Shown: positions 24,384 through 35,107 of the stretch, piece by piece
Numbering within the stretch: the first letter of the stretch is position 1
Layout of the letters: each line of letters starts with the position of its first letter
Origin: Letharia columbiana
Lineage: Eukaryota; Ascomycota; Lecanoromycetes; Lecanorales; Parmeliaceae
Assembly: GCF_014066305.1 (NCBI RefSeq)
Contig: NW_023501052.1
Location: 871,001-935,000 of the forward strand
Direction: 5' to 3'
DNA length: 64,000 nt
Program-made: the position numbers and the translations under genes
The notes under the pieces: model-generated
Databases searched by the model: none
What the model saw: the letters and a program-made list of their open reading frames with translations, nothing else
Told to the model about the DNA's origin: nothing

Positions 24384-25440
24384 AGCATATTGTCGGCCAC
24401 AGATGTCATCACCTACGTTGGTATTCCTCTCGCCGTCCTCGGCGTATCACCCGTTTTCTTCACTTTCACTTTGGCCCTCTATACCAGGCTGAAGCTACAG
24501 CGTGTTCTACGCAAAAACTATATTGAGCCTCGCATCAGAGCTAGAATGATGGCAGGTGCCGTCGAAGTCGATTCGCCGGTCTTACAGCTATACTTTCCTC
24601 CTCGAGAAAAGCGGGGGTATTGGACGCCGTCAGCGTCGCCAAGAATGGTAGAGGGTGCCTCTTGGGGTACCCACAATTTTGAGAGAGAGAGGTTGATACC
24701 GTCACCTGTCGCCCCCAGAAATCCGATAGCATAACGCTTCCGGTAGCCAAGGTCAGCTTTAAGAAACTGCTTGAATTATGCCAAGACTTGGATTGTTACC
24801 CAGATCTTGTTGGCTTTCACACACTTCGAACCCAAGGTCACGATAATACGGCCGGAACCTCGCCAACGCGTGGTCGAGATCCACAGCAGCGCCCTTGATG
24901 GTACCATTCTAGAGGTTGCCAATGCTGGCGACGGTCACAGCCTGATATCATTGAGATTCATAAATTTTCGGTGGTGCGGCCATAGCCGAATTGCCTGAGT
25001 TTTCACCTCTGTTTTGTATGACTGGTCCTCTGCTGGAATCGCAACACGAGGATACGTCGCTGGTGACTGGTAACGTTGCTTCCACGTTGAAGACATTAGA
25101 TGGAAGCACGGGACCCAGCGGCGCCAATGCTTCAAACGGAAAACGACGCTATTTCGTTATCAAGCAGGCAGAAGAAGTGAAAATGGGTGTGTCTATTCAT
25201 GAAACGCCAGCACCCAGCAAAGGCATTCAGCTTTCATCCCATCACTTGGAGCTTCTAAAATCGGATCTGTTTTTGAAGAACAGCCTTTCTATATGTTTCT
25301 GCCAAATTAACAATTTTTTCATTGTGCGCAACTATACGACATCAAGGTGGAGAGCGAGACGGACTACGGTCATATCGATATCTGGGACAAACCATGCGAC
25401 GAGCGATCAGATTATGTCAATGACAGTGATCTCGGACATT
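24384..25440 (+). pseudogene. decayed conserved fungal orphan gene
   Basis: The N-terminus SATDVITYVGIPLAVLGVSP, a membrane-anchor-like segment, and later PPREKRGYW and EGASWGTHNF match a widespread uncharacterised fungal family that I know only by pattern. The expected start codon is TTG at 24390. The frame stops at 24734, while the similar sequence continues one frame away (SITLPVAKVSFKKLLELC, about 24725-24880) and then changes frame again. Further open fragments to about 25440 are disconnected. Start loss plus several frameshifts make this a pseudogene. Confidence 0.6.
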
Positions 25441-26284
25441 TAGATGTCACCGACGGACCTGCAAAGGGACGCCATAGGACTTAGTCGACCAAGAATGAGC
25501 TGACGACCGTGGTCAAGAGTAGCTAAACCAACACGGGGGATTGGCGTGATACATGGAATTGGTGACATTGGCGAGAAACACATAGCCATGCCAAATTCGA
25601 TACAACTGTGTCCCCATTGGCTTACCTCTAACCTGATCAAATTCGAATCTCTGTCGATAGGGTTATTCCCCAAAGAGCCTTGGGACCTTGACAAGATCAC
25701 TTAGCATACCGGCGATGTCATCGTGCGCTTGATCATACTGGACGGTACTTTCGCTAGAAAGCTGAAGTTCCAGGTCGACAGGTCGATGGGTGGACCAGCC
25801 CACCGGATTGATCCGTCCGTACCGGGAAGTTCAGGAGCACCAGACGCGCTGTGGAACTGATCGAGTTAAGAATATTCTGGGCTCTTTCGTTGTGCCATGG
25901 TCCTGGTAGCCATAATAGGCCAAAGAGCTGCCTAGTTGCTTTCCGTTCAAAATGTCAAGCATTGCGAGAGTGAATGGAAGGATGTCCACCTTTCATGCTG
26001 GCGCGAACTTGCTCCGTACAATTCTCCAGCAAGGGCCTCTTCGTTTCATCTTGTTCTACAAGTTATCTCGATTGCAGAGCTGCAGGAGCTGTCTTAGTGT
26101 TCTCTTGATGGTCAACTGCCAAATAGTCGAGAGCACCTTGTCTTCTCGGTCTAATACTATGACACATTTGACTTCCCAATTCCACGTCACGCAAGCAAAA
26201 AAGCCGTATCATGGCTTCGTCTGACGAGCCCTAAATCCAGAATATCCTTCTATCACAACATTGTCACACAAAGAGCCACGCCGA
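25441..26284. other. intergenic or further relic of the upstream pseudogene
   Basis: No intact ORF with family signal. A 90-residue plus-strand ORF at 25952-26224 has no recognisable domain. Confidence 0.4.
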
Positions 26285-27190
26285 TCAAGATGTCTCTACA
26301 TGTACCCCGGCAGTGATCAACCGGCTTTCGCTTGTGGGGTTGACTGTTCTATTTGCCACAGTCCTGACCTCGGACTCTGGCTGATCAGTTTCCGGAACTA
26401 TCACTATGTTCATCAACTCCAACAACTCCTGTGCCGCGATCGATCTAGCGAGTTGGTCTGGCGAGTTCTTCAATATCTGGTTCTTAGCGAATATTGAATC
26501 TTTGCCGTATACAACAATTTCTATGTTGCCATGCTTTCCTAAATCGCAAGTCAGTTATCGGAAACTATGATGTCTGATATGGGTCATTGGTATGGAAAAT
26601 ATACCGTTCTTGGTGATCACGCCTCCTAATCCCCTCCCGCGAATGCACGTCCTGAGTATTGTCCGCGTCGCGCCTCTGAGATCATTCCAGGTGGCCTCAT
26701 CGTTCGGGATGTTGATGAAGTCCGCCGCTAACAGCATTTGGATGCTGCATGTCTCTGCTGCGAGATTAGCACAACCAAAGATCCCTCTCACTCTGCTTGG
26801 TCTGTTGGAAAATCGCTTACGGTAACTCTCCTCATACGGCAGTTTGAAATTCGACATCGTGTGCGATACGTCCGCAGGTGCAACATAGAAATTGCGCAGG
26901 ACTGGTTTGGACAGTGGGTCTTTGGGATAGAGATTTGAGAGGATGTAGTCGCAGTCGTCGTATGAGGGGTGTCCAAGGGTGACGCCCCATTGCTCGGTGG
27001 GGGGACACGTTGGTTCCTGTGGGGGACCGGGATTCGGAGAGATCAGGAGTGATGAGGTGTTGACTTGGACAGGTGAGAGGTTTGGTGATAGAGGAAACGC
27101 AGGTAAGGCGAGAATCACAGCGAACGAGGACGATAGTGCAACAGCCAGTACTACCAGTCGAAAAGAAGACGCACCAACATCTGTAAACAT
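26285..27190 (-). CDS. predicted secreted fungal protein, 258 residues
   Basis: I chose the start at 27190 because it opens with a signal peptide (MFTDVGASS, then a long hydrophobic run to ALPAFPL). Exons are 27190-26821, 26757-26605 and 26538-26285. Intron 26758-26820 has GTAAGC, a CTAAT branch and GCAG. Intron 26539-26604 has GTATAT, CTGAC and TTTAG. Total is 777 nt, in frame. The mature part has four or more Cys and the block WNDLRGATRTILRTCIRG followed by GG, a C-terminal signature seen in many small secreted ascomycete proteins; then KHGNIEIVVYG. Molecular function unknown; an extracellular or effector-like role is inference. It is divergent from the secreted-protein gene at 28.4 kb, which shares the motif. 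Confidence 0.75.
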
Positions 27191-28394
27191 TGCTAGCGAC
27201 ACGCAATTAAACATGCTTAGCAGATCGATGGTGAATAGCAAACGGATGCAATCTACGGAAGATTTTGAGATGCAAGTCGAAACCATAGTGCTGCTTATCC
27301 GCGCGGGAAACCGCTGAGTCCCACGCTTACAGAGGTACATTAGAACGTCTTACGAGACAATCTTTCCGCGAATAACCACAGAGTTTAGCAGCGCATCGTG
27401 CCGTCTTCTAGTGCGTGTCCTCAAAGATCATGCCCCCGAGCGAACTCCGCATTGGCTGGTGGGAAGAAATACCGCTCATTTGGGCGATAGCCTAGAGGCT
27501 ACCTTTCTCAAGATATAAAAGCACGCAAGCGAGACGGGATAAAGTAAAACGGGTCATGATTGGATGGACAATTCCTGCTCATTTGCGCGGCCATCTACTT
27601 TAAGCGCCTGCTTACACGTTCTTAGGAGAATGCGCATGCAAGCCAAAATCGTGTGCGTCATGATTGATTGGCGACTAGCGTTATGCGAGTCTTCGTCTTC
27701 ACGAAGTTTGGACTCTATTCAGACTTGTTGGAAATTGAAAACCAAATGCAGGCTTCGACCTCGAATGAGGTATCCTCGAAATCTACGACCACGTCAAGGC
27801 TTACAAGTCCTGAGAAGAAAGGCTAGGGTCTCATCTTCCGAGAACCGTTCTACGCGCGTATGACTGCATTGTCTCAGTGCGAAACGTCGCTTCTCCAAGA
27901 GCGAGAAAGGCGCAAGTCTCGAACAGTCGAGATGTACATCTGTTGCGCAAGAAACACGTGATCATGATTTTCTTCTTGACCGACATTCCTGGAACTCGCT
28001 ACGCTTCCGCTACTTTACCCATAAGCCTAAGGTCATGCTCAGTGCATGTTCCGTAGCCATATGAACCTATGGTTCGCTTGAATGGATACTTCCAACTCTG
28101 CCAGTGCGCCTGACATTGAGGGGTTACTAACTTCCCCATTACCCCGCAAAAACTCATGGGGAAGCGGAGAAGCGTCCGAAGCAAATGACTTGTACATAGG
28201 TCCTTCCGTCGTGCTAGATTCATGCAACGCGATGCGAATCCAACGATCGAAGAGATGGATGAGGAAAGGGGACCACTCTCTTCTCACAGACCAAGGCTCT
28301 CTGGAATATAAGAGGCTCCTTATGGCTGCTTTTTCTTAGGATCAGATCCTGTCTCTGAGAAGATACTTCCTTTTCGTGCTTCGCCTCTACAGCC
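27191..28394. other. 1.2-kb divergent intergenic region between two secreted-protein genes
   Basis: Upstream of both flanking genes. Only short ORFs without domain signal. It probably contains both promoters. Confidence 0.5.
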
Positions 28395-29119
28395 ATGTAC
28401 TTGCTTGCCTTCACCTCAATCTTGGTCGCCGCTGCTGGCCTCTGCCAAGCTCAAGCGGAAAATTCTACCGAAAATGCGGCTGACCACTGGTGTGGCAAGT
28501 GGGCCGGATCACCCGAACCCGCCGACGTCCCCACCGCACAGCAACTGCCACCGTTTGATTACACGAGAAGGTTCTTTGTCGAACCCCAGTTGCAACGTAC
28601 GCCATTTGCGCCCGTCGTTGCTACGGAACCTAAAGTTCAGGTTCCGAAGATCTGGGGAAACAGTACGTTCTATCTATCTATGGCGTCTCTGTGAACACAA
28701 CCGTATCTGATCCACAATTCTCTAGATGAGTTCAGAGTTGCGTTGCTGAGCTATGCTGGACCTCAAAGAATCTATGCGAGCAGCAAGTCTCGCTGGACCG
28801 ATTTCGGCGAAGCGCTTCAGCTCGTCATGAGGGACTGTGTGAGCCAGGGTACGGGCGGCGCTTATTTGGTTCCCCGTAAGCTACCATCGATCCTCGAAAT
28901 AAACGCCTCGAGAAGGATTACTGATCAGTTCGACCAGCGTCTCCGGGCCTCACGCAGGCGACCCTCGTCATCTACGCCTACGCTATCGGTTCCTTCTTCG
29001 ATTTCCAGATGAACTACTACATGTCGGCCCCCTATGGCATTGATCCAGCTTCGATCCAAGAGAGTTTTGCGGCTTCAAACTTCGCTGGGTCTTCGAACGT
29101 GGCCAAGGCGATTATATGA
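28395..29119 (+). CDS. predicted small secreted protein, 202 residues
   Basis: ATG 28395 begins a clear signal peptide (MYLLAFTSILVAAAGLCQAQA). Exons are 28395-28662, 28726-28875 and 28929-29119. Intron 28663-28725 is GTACGT...TCTCTAG; intron 28876-28928 is GTAAGC...ACTGATCAG. Total 609 nt, in frame. After a CGKW segment and a Pro-rich stretch come FRVALLSYAGPQRIYAS and the block WTDFGEALQLVMRDCVSQG with GG, matching the motif of the divergent neighbour. The stop at 29117-29119 is followed by 54 further in-frame codons ending at 29284, with three Cys (SCAMARTVDG, ELCQRSSCD), so the protein may once have been longer. Function unknown. Confidence 0.75.
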
Positions 29120-29997
29120 TCGGTCATGCTGGGGACGAGTTATCGAGATGAGTCTATGCTTTCGAGTGCTAGCTGTGCGATGGCTCGGACGGTCGATGGT
29201 GCGGAGGTTACGGAAGTAAACAAGGTGGTCCAGATTTTCGAGTTGTGTCAACGTTCAAGTTGCGATATTTATGCAGTAGTCTGATCTCATACTCGATCTG
29301 GAGTCCTCATCTTGGTGCAGGTATGACACGAAGTTATGGTTGGGATAGAAACACTCGTCACAGAGACCACTTAGTATATGAAAGCCTTGCCTTGAGTATG
29401 ATAGCCTTAGGCTAACCCACGGCACGCTAATGGGTCAGACAGATGTGCGGCACAGTACAACACTAAAGCTGCTACTGGGAATGACGAGGTAGAACAAGTA
29501 GCTCCTTGCCTGCTTGCTTGACATCTGTACTCTACATCCTCGTTTACTTGCAGGTTTAAATCGCAGTCAGTCAGCAGAAGCATCCGTGGTCCAGAATCAC
29601 AATATCTGGAGTGATGCTTGGAAAACAACCTCATTCACTTGTGATAGCCAGAGTCGGCAAGCTTGAGACATCGCCGCATGTTGTTGAGATTCTCTACTTA
29701 TTTTATCTGAGGAAATTCACAAAGATGAAATGAAGAATCATTGATACTATGGGAAAACCTCGGGGAAACAGTGAGTGAATGAGATGTTACAAACAAACAA
29801 CACAATTCCTGAAGCGGAATAGCTTATTACTAAGGTTGAACGTCTACGGACTTCTCACCCGGACATCCATCCGTTCACACACGCTGACTTGTACACACTG
29901 GTCCACCCATTCCTCTATTGATCTAGAGCTTTAGCTTTATATTACGCGTTTGTTCATCTTCTACGCATTCAAGAAGACTTGAAGTGTCCCTCTTACC
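29120..29997. other. intergenic, nothing recognised
   Basis: Includes the post-stop open segment to 29284 described with the upstream gene. No other feature seen. Confidence 0.5.
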
Positions 29998-31229
29998 ATG
30001 GCTGAACAATGGCCACATCAACAAGACGGGCGTGAACACTCTATGTCGGATGGTATTCACAGTGTCGATGTTCGCTCTTTGGATCCTGAGTATCTTTCTG
30101 CCTGCGTTCTTTTTGCTCAGAGCCATGGCATATACCCCTCGTCTTCAGCGCGTCACCCAGATAACGATATCGCGTCTAATAGTCTCAATGCTCTACCAGA
30201 AGGTGATTACCAGAGCACAGACCTTGCAGTGGATCATCAAGACCCAAATCGTGGGCCATTTAGTACCCATGATCCCACGTTGTACACTAGCAACACGTTT
30301 GCGGACACCAGCTATCCTCAACATGATCGTTGCCAATACTCCAGTCCATATACGGAGACAACAGCTGCCGATCCTATCTACAATCAGCGCAGTAGCAGCT
30401 TTCCCATTTCAAATCATGATGACATAAACCTCGACCCTAGCCTTCCTCACCAGCACAGCTACGACCCTCAGCATCAAGCCTCAAGCCCCTACGCAAATGA
30501 CGCTACCGCTCCAGCTCAAGCTAGAAAACACCATTCCACCCCAGCGCCAACCAAGCTCCCACAGGAAGATACCCCAACCACGTTTTCGATTCGTCACCAA
30601 CGAAGTCGGCGACAACGGTTTCGCAACCCTCCACAACTATGACCCGCTATGGGTCCAGAGCACAGGTGCTGATCCGAACTCTGTGTTCGAATCCTACAGC
30701 AAGATGAAGTTCGAAAAACTCTTCCTCGCCGGAGTCATCCAGAAGGCTGACAGACTCGTCATCCGGTACACCGGCGCGTTTTCGAGCGTTGTCGACAACG
30801 GCGTTGCTACTCTGACGGTATGTGGTTCCGATCCTCGGGCGCCACCGCCTCACACCCATTCCTGAGCCAGCTCCCCCACTGACGGTTTATCGGTTCTGCG
30901 AACAGCACGTCGGCTTCTCCAGAGGCTCAAAGCGGAACATACTCTTCCCGGACCTGGCTCTGACTCTGAGCTCGCACCCCTCGTATCTGCGGACCATCTC
31001 CGCCTGCAGCGGGCCCGGCGCCATCATGACGCATTTCGCCCAGTGCAACATCACCGGGCCTGATATTGGTGCGAATTTGGCCAGGCACTTGCATGTGTGG
31101 CGTGGGTCTCAGGGTCTGGGGACGTTGAAGTATGTGCGGCAGGCTTACCACACGTGGAAGAAGGATATGGAAACCGACCGTGATGGAGCAGACGGGAATG
31201 GTGTGACAAAGGAGGGCGAGGGAATCTGA
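29998..31229 (+). CDS. uncharacterised protein with Pro/Ser/His-rich N-terminus
   Basis: Two open frames overlap. 29998-30642 starts at ATG (MAEQWPHQQDG...) and is a disordered, His/Ser/Pro/Gln-rich leader. From about 30497 the next frame encodes an ordered domain (FRFVTNEVGDNGFATLHNYD, YSKMKFEKLFLAGVIQKADR). It is spliced over intron 30818-30905 (GTATGT...GAACAG) to HVGFSRGSKRNILFPDLALT and ends at 31229. The frame change falls near 30570 at a run of C; one more C would make a single protein of about 400 residues. Alternatively translation starts at ATG 30497, giving 214 residues. Family not recognised. Confidence 0.55.
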
Positions 31230-31873
31230 GTAAGGTTGTTGCTGTGAGAGCGAGGAAGGCGGGGCTTATGAAGGGTGAGCCTGGTGCGTCGGGACGAGTG
31301 CGGGTTCGAGGCGTTACTCGGAGCTGGAAAGTCGGTCTGGCAGCAGGTCGTATCGACAACGATGAAAATGTTCTATGTTTGGCGGCAAGGAAGAACATTG
31401 AGGCGTTCTTTTCTTCTGAGGAAGCCGAGAAGTCGCGGGATAACCTCAGCTGTAGGGCCGAATTCCAATGCACTCACAACATACATCTTTCACCCTCGAC
31501 CAAATATTCCTGTCGTGGAAAAAGACTAGGTTCATTGTTGAAGAATCTAGCCACGGAAAGCCTTTGTTTCTGGTTCGAAATATAAAGCGGCTCGTACAAC
31601 ATGCTGACCGAACCGAGAACTCTCCACGATCAACCACGCTCCCCCCCTTCCCAACTACCCGAGACTCAGGAAAGTTGTGTTTAATAGATGCCCACGCAGT
31701 CGAGAGCTCGAGAATGATATCTCTTCGGATGATTTCCAACGTAGGATTCCAACCCGCGGTGATCTTAAGATGCGAAGAGGCCCGCATCAGCAGAAAGTCC
31801 CCCCACATCACAGGCCCCACCACCCCAACAACCACTCGTCCAAACTCCACACTGTCCACCCCTCCCTTCCCAC
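31230..31873. other. intergenic between convergent genes
   Basis: Several overlapping ORFs on both strands, none with a domain. The pyrimidine-rich stretch near 31800-32000 is the C-terminal coding part and 3' flank of the methyltransferase gene. Confidence 0.4.
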
Positions 31874-32957
31874 CTACTTCCACCCCAACCCCGTAAACGC
31901 GACCATCCTACACCCCACCCTTCCCCCCTCCGCCTCCGTCACCACCAACTCACTCCCCTCCCTAACCCCTCTCTCCAAAACCGTCCTGAACCCCTCCTCC
32001 ATCCTCTCCTTCTCCTCCTCACTCCAACCCCGCCCCACCATCATCTTCACCGACGCCGTAAGCCAGTACGCCGCCTCCCCCACCCCACCCCACCACGCCA
32101 CCCCCTCCATCTCCCCCTCTTCCACCCGCTCGAACCCCCCCTTCCCGCAGCGTCGCCTCCAGCTTCCCCGCCACCGCCCACGGTTCCAGAAACGGCAGCC
32201 GCGTCTTCGCCCGCCCGGGCTGCAGCACTTCTTCTTCGACCGCGTGCAGCAGCGGCAGCCATCCGACGCCCTTCCACGTCGTCGCGGCCGTCACGCCCCC
32301 GGGTTTCAGCGTGCGGTACAGCTCCCGGGCGCCCCGGACGGGGTCCGGGAAGGCGAAGATGCCGAGGGAGGTGAAGCTGACGTCGAAGGTGTCGTCGGCG
32401 AAGCGCAGGTCCGCGCCGTCCATGACGGCGGTGTCGACTTTGGGGCCGAGGGTGCTCCGGGTGGATATGGCGGTGCGGTTGGCGGCGATGAAGTCGGCGC
32501 TGAGGTCGACGGCGGAGATGTGGACGGATGGGTAGGTTGCGATGGACGGGTCGAGCAGGCATTGGGTCGTGAGGACCATGGGGCCGCAGGCGTTGTCGAG
32601 GATTCGGAGGCTTGGAGTGGTGGTGGGAGGGGGGAGGGAGGGGGTGATGAGGGAGATGAGGTGGTCGGCGAGGACGATGTTGCAGCCGCCCGTGCGTTGG
32701 CTGTAGGTTTGGGCCATGTCGCCGGAGAAGGCGGTGCTGGGCACATGGGCGTGGTTGTGGTTGTTATCGTTGTTGTGAGTGCAGGGGCTTGGGGGGTCGA
32801 AAGATGTGTTTGGTGGGTGTTCGGAGCGTGGGTGGGGTTGAGACATGCTTGGTGTCTGTGCGAAGCAAGTTGTTCGGGTCTTGGGAGTTGCGTGGTAGAT
32901 TAGTTTTATGGGTCTGATTGCTTGTGAGATGTGTCTTGTCAAGTGTTTCCTGATCAT
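31874..32957 (-). CDS. class I SAM-dependent methyltransferase, frameshifted at G7 run
   Basis: ATG at 32957 or 32846 (MSQPHPRSEHPP...). Motif I is ILDNACGPM, followed by ISAVDLSADFIAANR (acidic loop), MDGADLRFADDTFD and LYRTLKPGGV, the order typical of UbiE/COQ5-like small-molecule methyltransferases in fungal accessory metabolism. The frame open from the start runs into Gly-rich nonsense after KLEATLREGG. The true continuation (FERVEEGEMEGVAWW...AAYWLTASVKMMV, ending 31874) is one frame away. The switch lies at a seven-base homopolymer at about 32135-32141; six bases would restore one protein of about 360 residues. Whether this is a real mutation or a base-calling error cannot be told from sequence. 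The substrate is unknown. Confidence 0.75.
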
Positions 32958-33295
32958 AGAATGATTCTCCGGAGATTTGGAGGCTCCAGTCTTCTTATAT
33001 TGGGGGGTGGGGATGGAAGATTGTCGGATGGTTATCGGATACTTTTTCGGTATGTCTCCGAATTGTCACTTGTATGAGTAAGCGCCACCCAGCTGAGATC
33101 AGCACTGAAAAACTCTGCGGCATTAGTCCCAAAGCAATGTGGAAGAGGTTGAAAACGTGTAGAACCTTTTGTGCGCTCTGCGCACAACTCTTTCTGGATG
33201 CATCATCATCTGACTTGGACGCTAGCTCAAAGTTGGCGCCCTCAAAAGTCTCCGAAGACCGTTGCACGCCCACTTCATCCTTGAACATCCCCAGT
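32958..33295. other. intergenic, nothing recognised
   Basis: Between the methyltransferase start and the stop of the aldo-keto reductase, both on the minus strand. Confidence 0.5.
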
Positions 33296-34540
33296 CTACT
33301 CATCATCTCCATGAAATACCTTGATAGGCAACCACCCATCTCCACAAACCTTGAATCGATCCGTCAACCCGTCCAGCTGCTTCATCTCCGCACTTGACAA
33401 ATCCCACCCATTCAGCTCGAAATTCTTCTCAATTCTGGCCTGGCTGACACTCTTAGGTATGACCGACCATTCACTGTAAGTGAGTTCTCCAAGTCAGCAT
33501 GGTCTCTTCGAGACAAGAAACCAAGAATTACAAGGCTTGCACCGAGGATGATACACGACAGGAACAAAGGAATTCACGCCTGAAAACGCTTCACAAGACA
33601 AAAAGCCGTCGATACTAGGAGTAGGAAGCGAAGAGTAGGCTTACTGCTGGAGCCCCCACATCAACAGCACCTGCTGCGCCGTCTTTCCCTTCTCTTCCGC
33701 CATCTTCAACAGCGTCGGATCTTTATATAACGGCGAGTTCGTACTCCCTAGACATGAGTACCCCGTGCAGTGAATGCCCTTTTCCTTGTTAAATGCCACC
33801 AACTTCGGACTCGGGTTGTTGGGGTGTAGTTCTATCTGGTTGACGGCAGGGACGATCTTGCAGGAGGGATCGCTGAGGAGTTTTTCGAGGTTTTTGATAC
33901 CAAAATTAGACACACCAATGTTGCGGACTTTGCCGGTGGCGGGGAGTTTTTGCATCTCTTGCCTAGGGTATGGTTGGCATAGGGCAAGGGGAGGACCGAA
34001 GGGGAGTGGAGCAAAGGGACTTACCATGTCTTGATAAAGTTCCAGTCTGGTAGATGCTTCGATTTGTCCTTTGGGTCGGTTGAGGACGGCCAATGCTTCT
34101 TTAATCAGCGCAAGTCTACAAGGACCAACATGAAATCCCAACCATGAGGTACAGATCCACATAGTCCGTCCCCAAGCTCTTCAGACTACTCTCAATGCCC
34201 TCGCCGACAATATGATGCCATGTGTTATCCAGCTTGGTCGTCAACCATATCTCTTTCCTTGGAACCCCAGAATCTTTGATACCCTGCCCAACTTCATGCT
34301 CATTCCCATAAGCGAGCGCGGTATCGATATGACGGTAGCCTTTAGTCAGCGCAACTTTGACAGCATCACGCACTTCGTTGGGTTTGCTTTGCCAAGTGCC
34401 GAGGCCGATGGCTGGAATCTTGTCGCCAGTGTTGAGACTAAAAGTTTTGCTGTATTGATACAGATTTAGTCAGGGTTTTGAGCAGGTGAGGGTCTGGTTG
34501 AGGGAGGGGAACCTTACGAGGTCATCTCTGAGGTGGCCAT
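33296..34540 (-). CDS. aldo-keto reductase, 294 residues
   Basis: Five exons: 34540-34518, 34437-34143, 34095-34025, 33962-33645 and 33473-33296. Introns are 34438-34517, 34096-34142, 33963-34024 and 33474-33644, all GT-AG; the total is 885 nt in frame. The NADPH-dependent (alpha/beta)8-barrel signature is complete: AIGLGTWQ, HIDTALAYGNEHEVG with catalytic Asp and Tyr, TTKLDN with catalytic Lys, LYLMHWP with catalytic His (formed across the third intron boundary), GKVRNIGVSNF, and VIPKSVSQARIEKNF near the C-terminus for cofactor 2'-phosphate binding. It likely reduces aldehydes or ketones in the cytosol. The physiological substrate is not evident. The gene appears intact. Confidence 0.93.
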
Positions 34541-35107
34541 GGTGATAGTTGAGCTGATGTATTTCAGGGCGTTCAAAATGTAATCCTGATTGTAAGAAAA
34601 AGTCTTTTGTTGAAGTTGAAGGTGAAGGTGTAGGTAAAGAAGAAAAAAAAGGGCAAAGAAAAGTGGGATGTTTTTCAGAAGCTGTGACGCACGCGGGGCG
34701 GTTGGATCTGCAGCTAAGATATGTTGTATTTATCCAGCTACCTGTACACTACATGTACCTATCCACCTTAACCTCCGGGTAAATAGATATCGGCTGTGCA
34801 TGCCTCTTCTGCAAGGTAAAAATGTACGTGTGTACGATAACAAGCAAGCATGAGATTCATTCCATGTCTTCAAGAATGCCAAAAGCGACATGCTTTGCGT
34901 GGAAGCCACTAAGACGCATGCACGACCAGGATATCGTTGATGTAGAGCAAAAAACATTGATTGACAACGATTTGGGGTATCTTCGTCCAAAGAAACACCG
35001 AGGGATCCAAGCCCACCCTACGACATGAACGAAGAAAGAGTCCTAGGAGCCATATGTCCAACGGACTGCAGGCACCCAACCACCAGATCTGTTAAGGCCA
35101 CACCATC
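34541..35107. other. intergenic, nothing recognised
   Basis: Promoter side of the reductase and 3' flank of the VARP-like gene. Short ORFs only. Confidence 0.5.

Noticed and set aside
31677..32903. 408-residue plus-strand ORF
   Set aside because: It is the antisense of the methyltransferase coding region; composition is Pro/Gly/Arg nonsense created by GC-rich codons.
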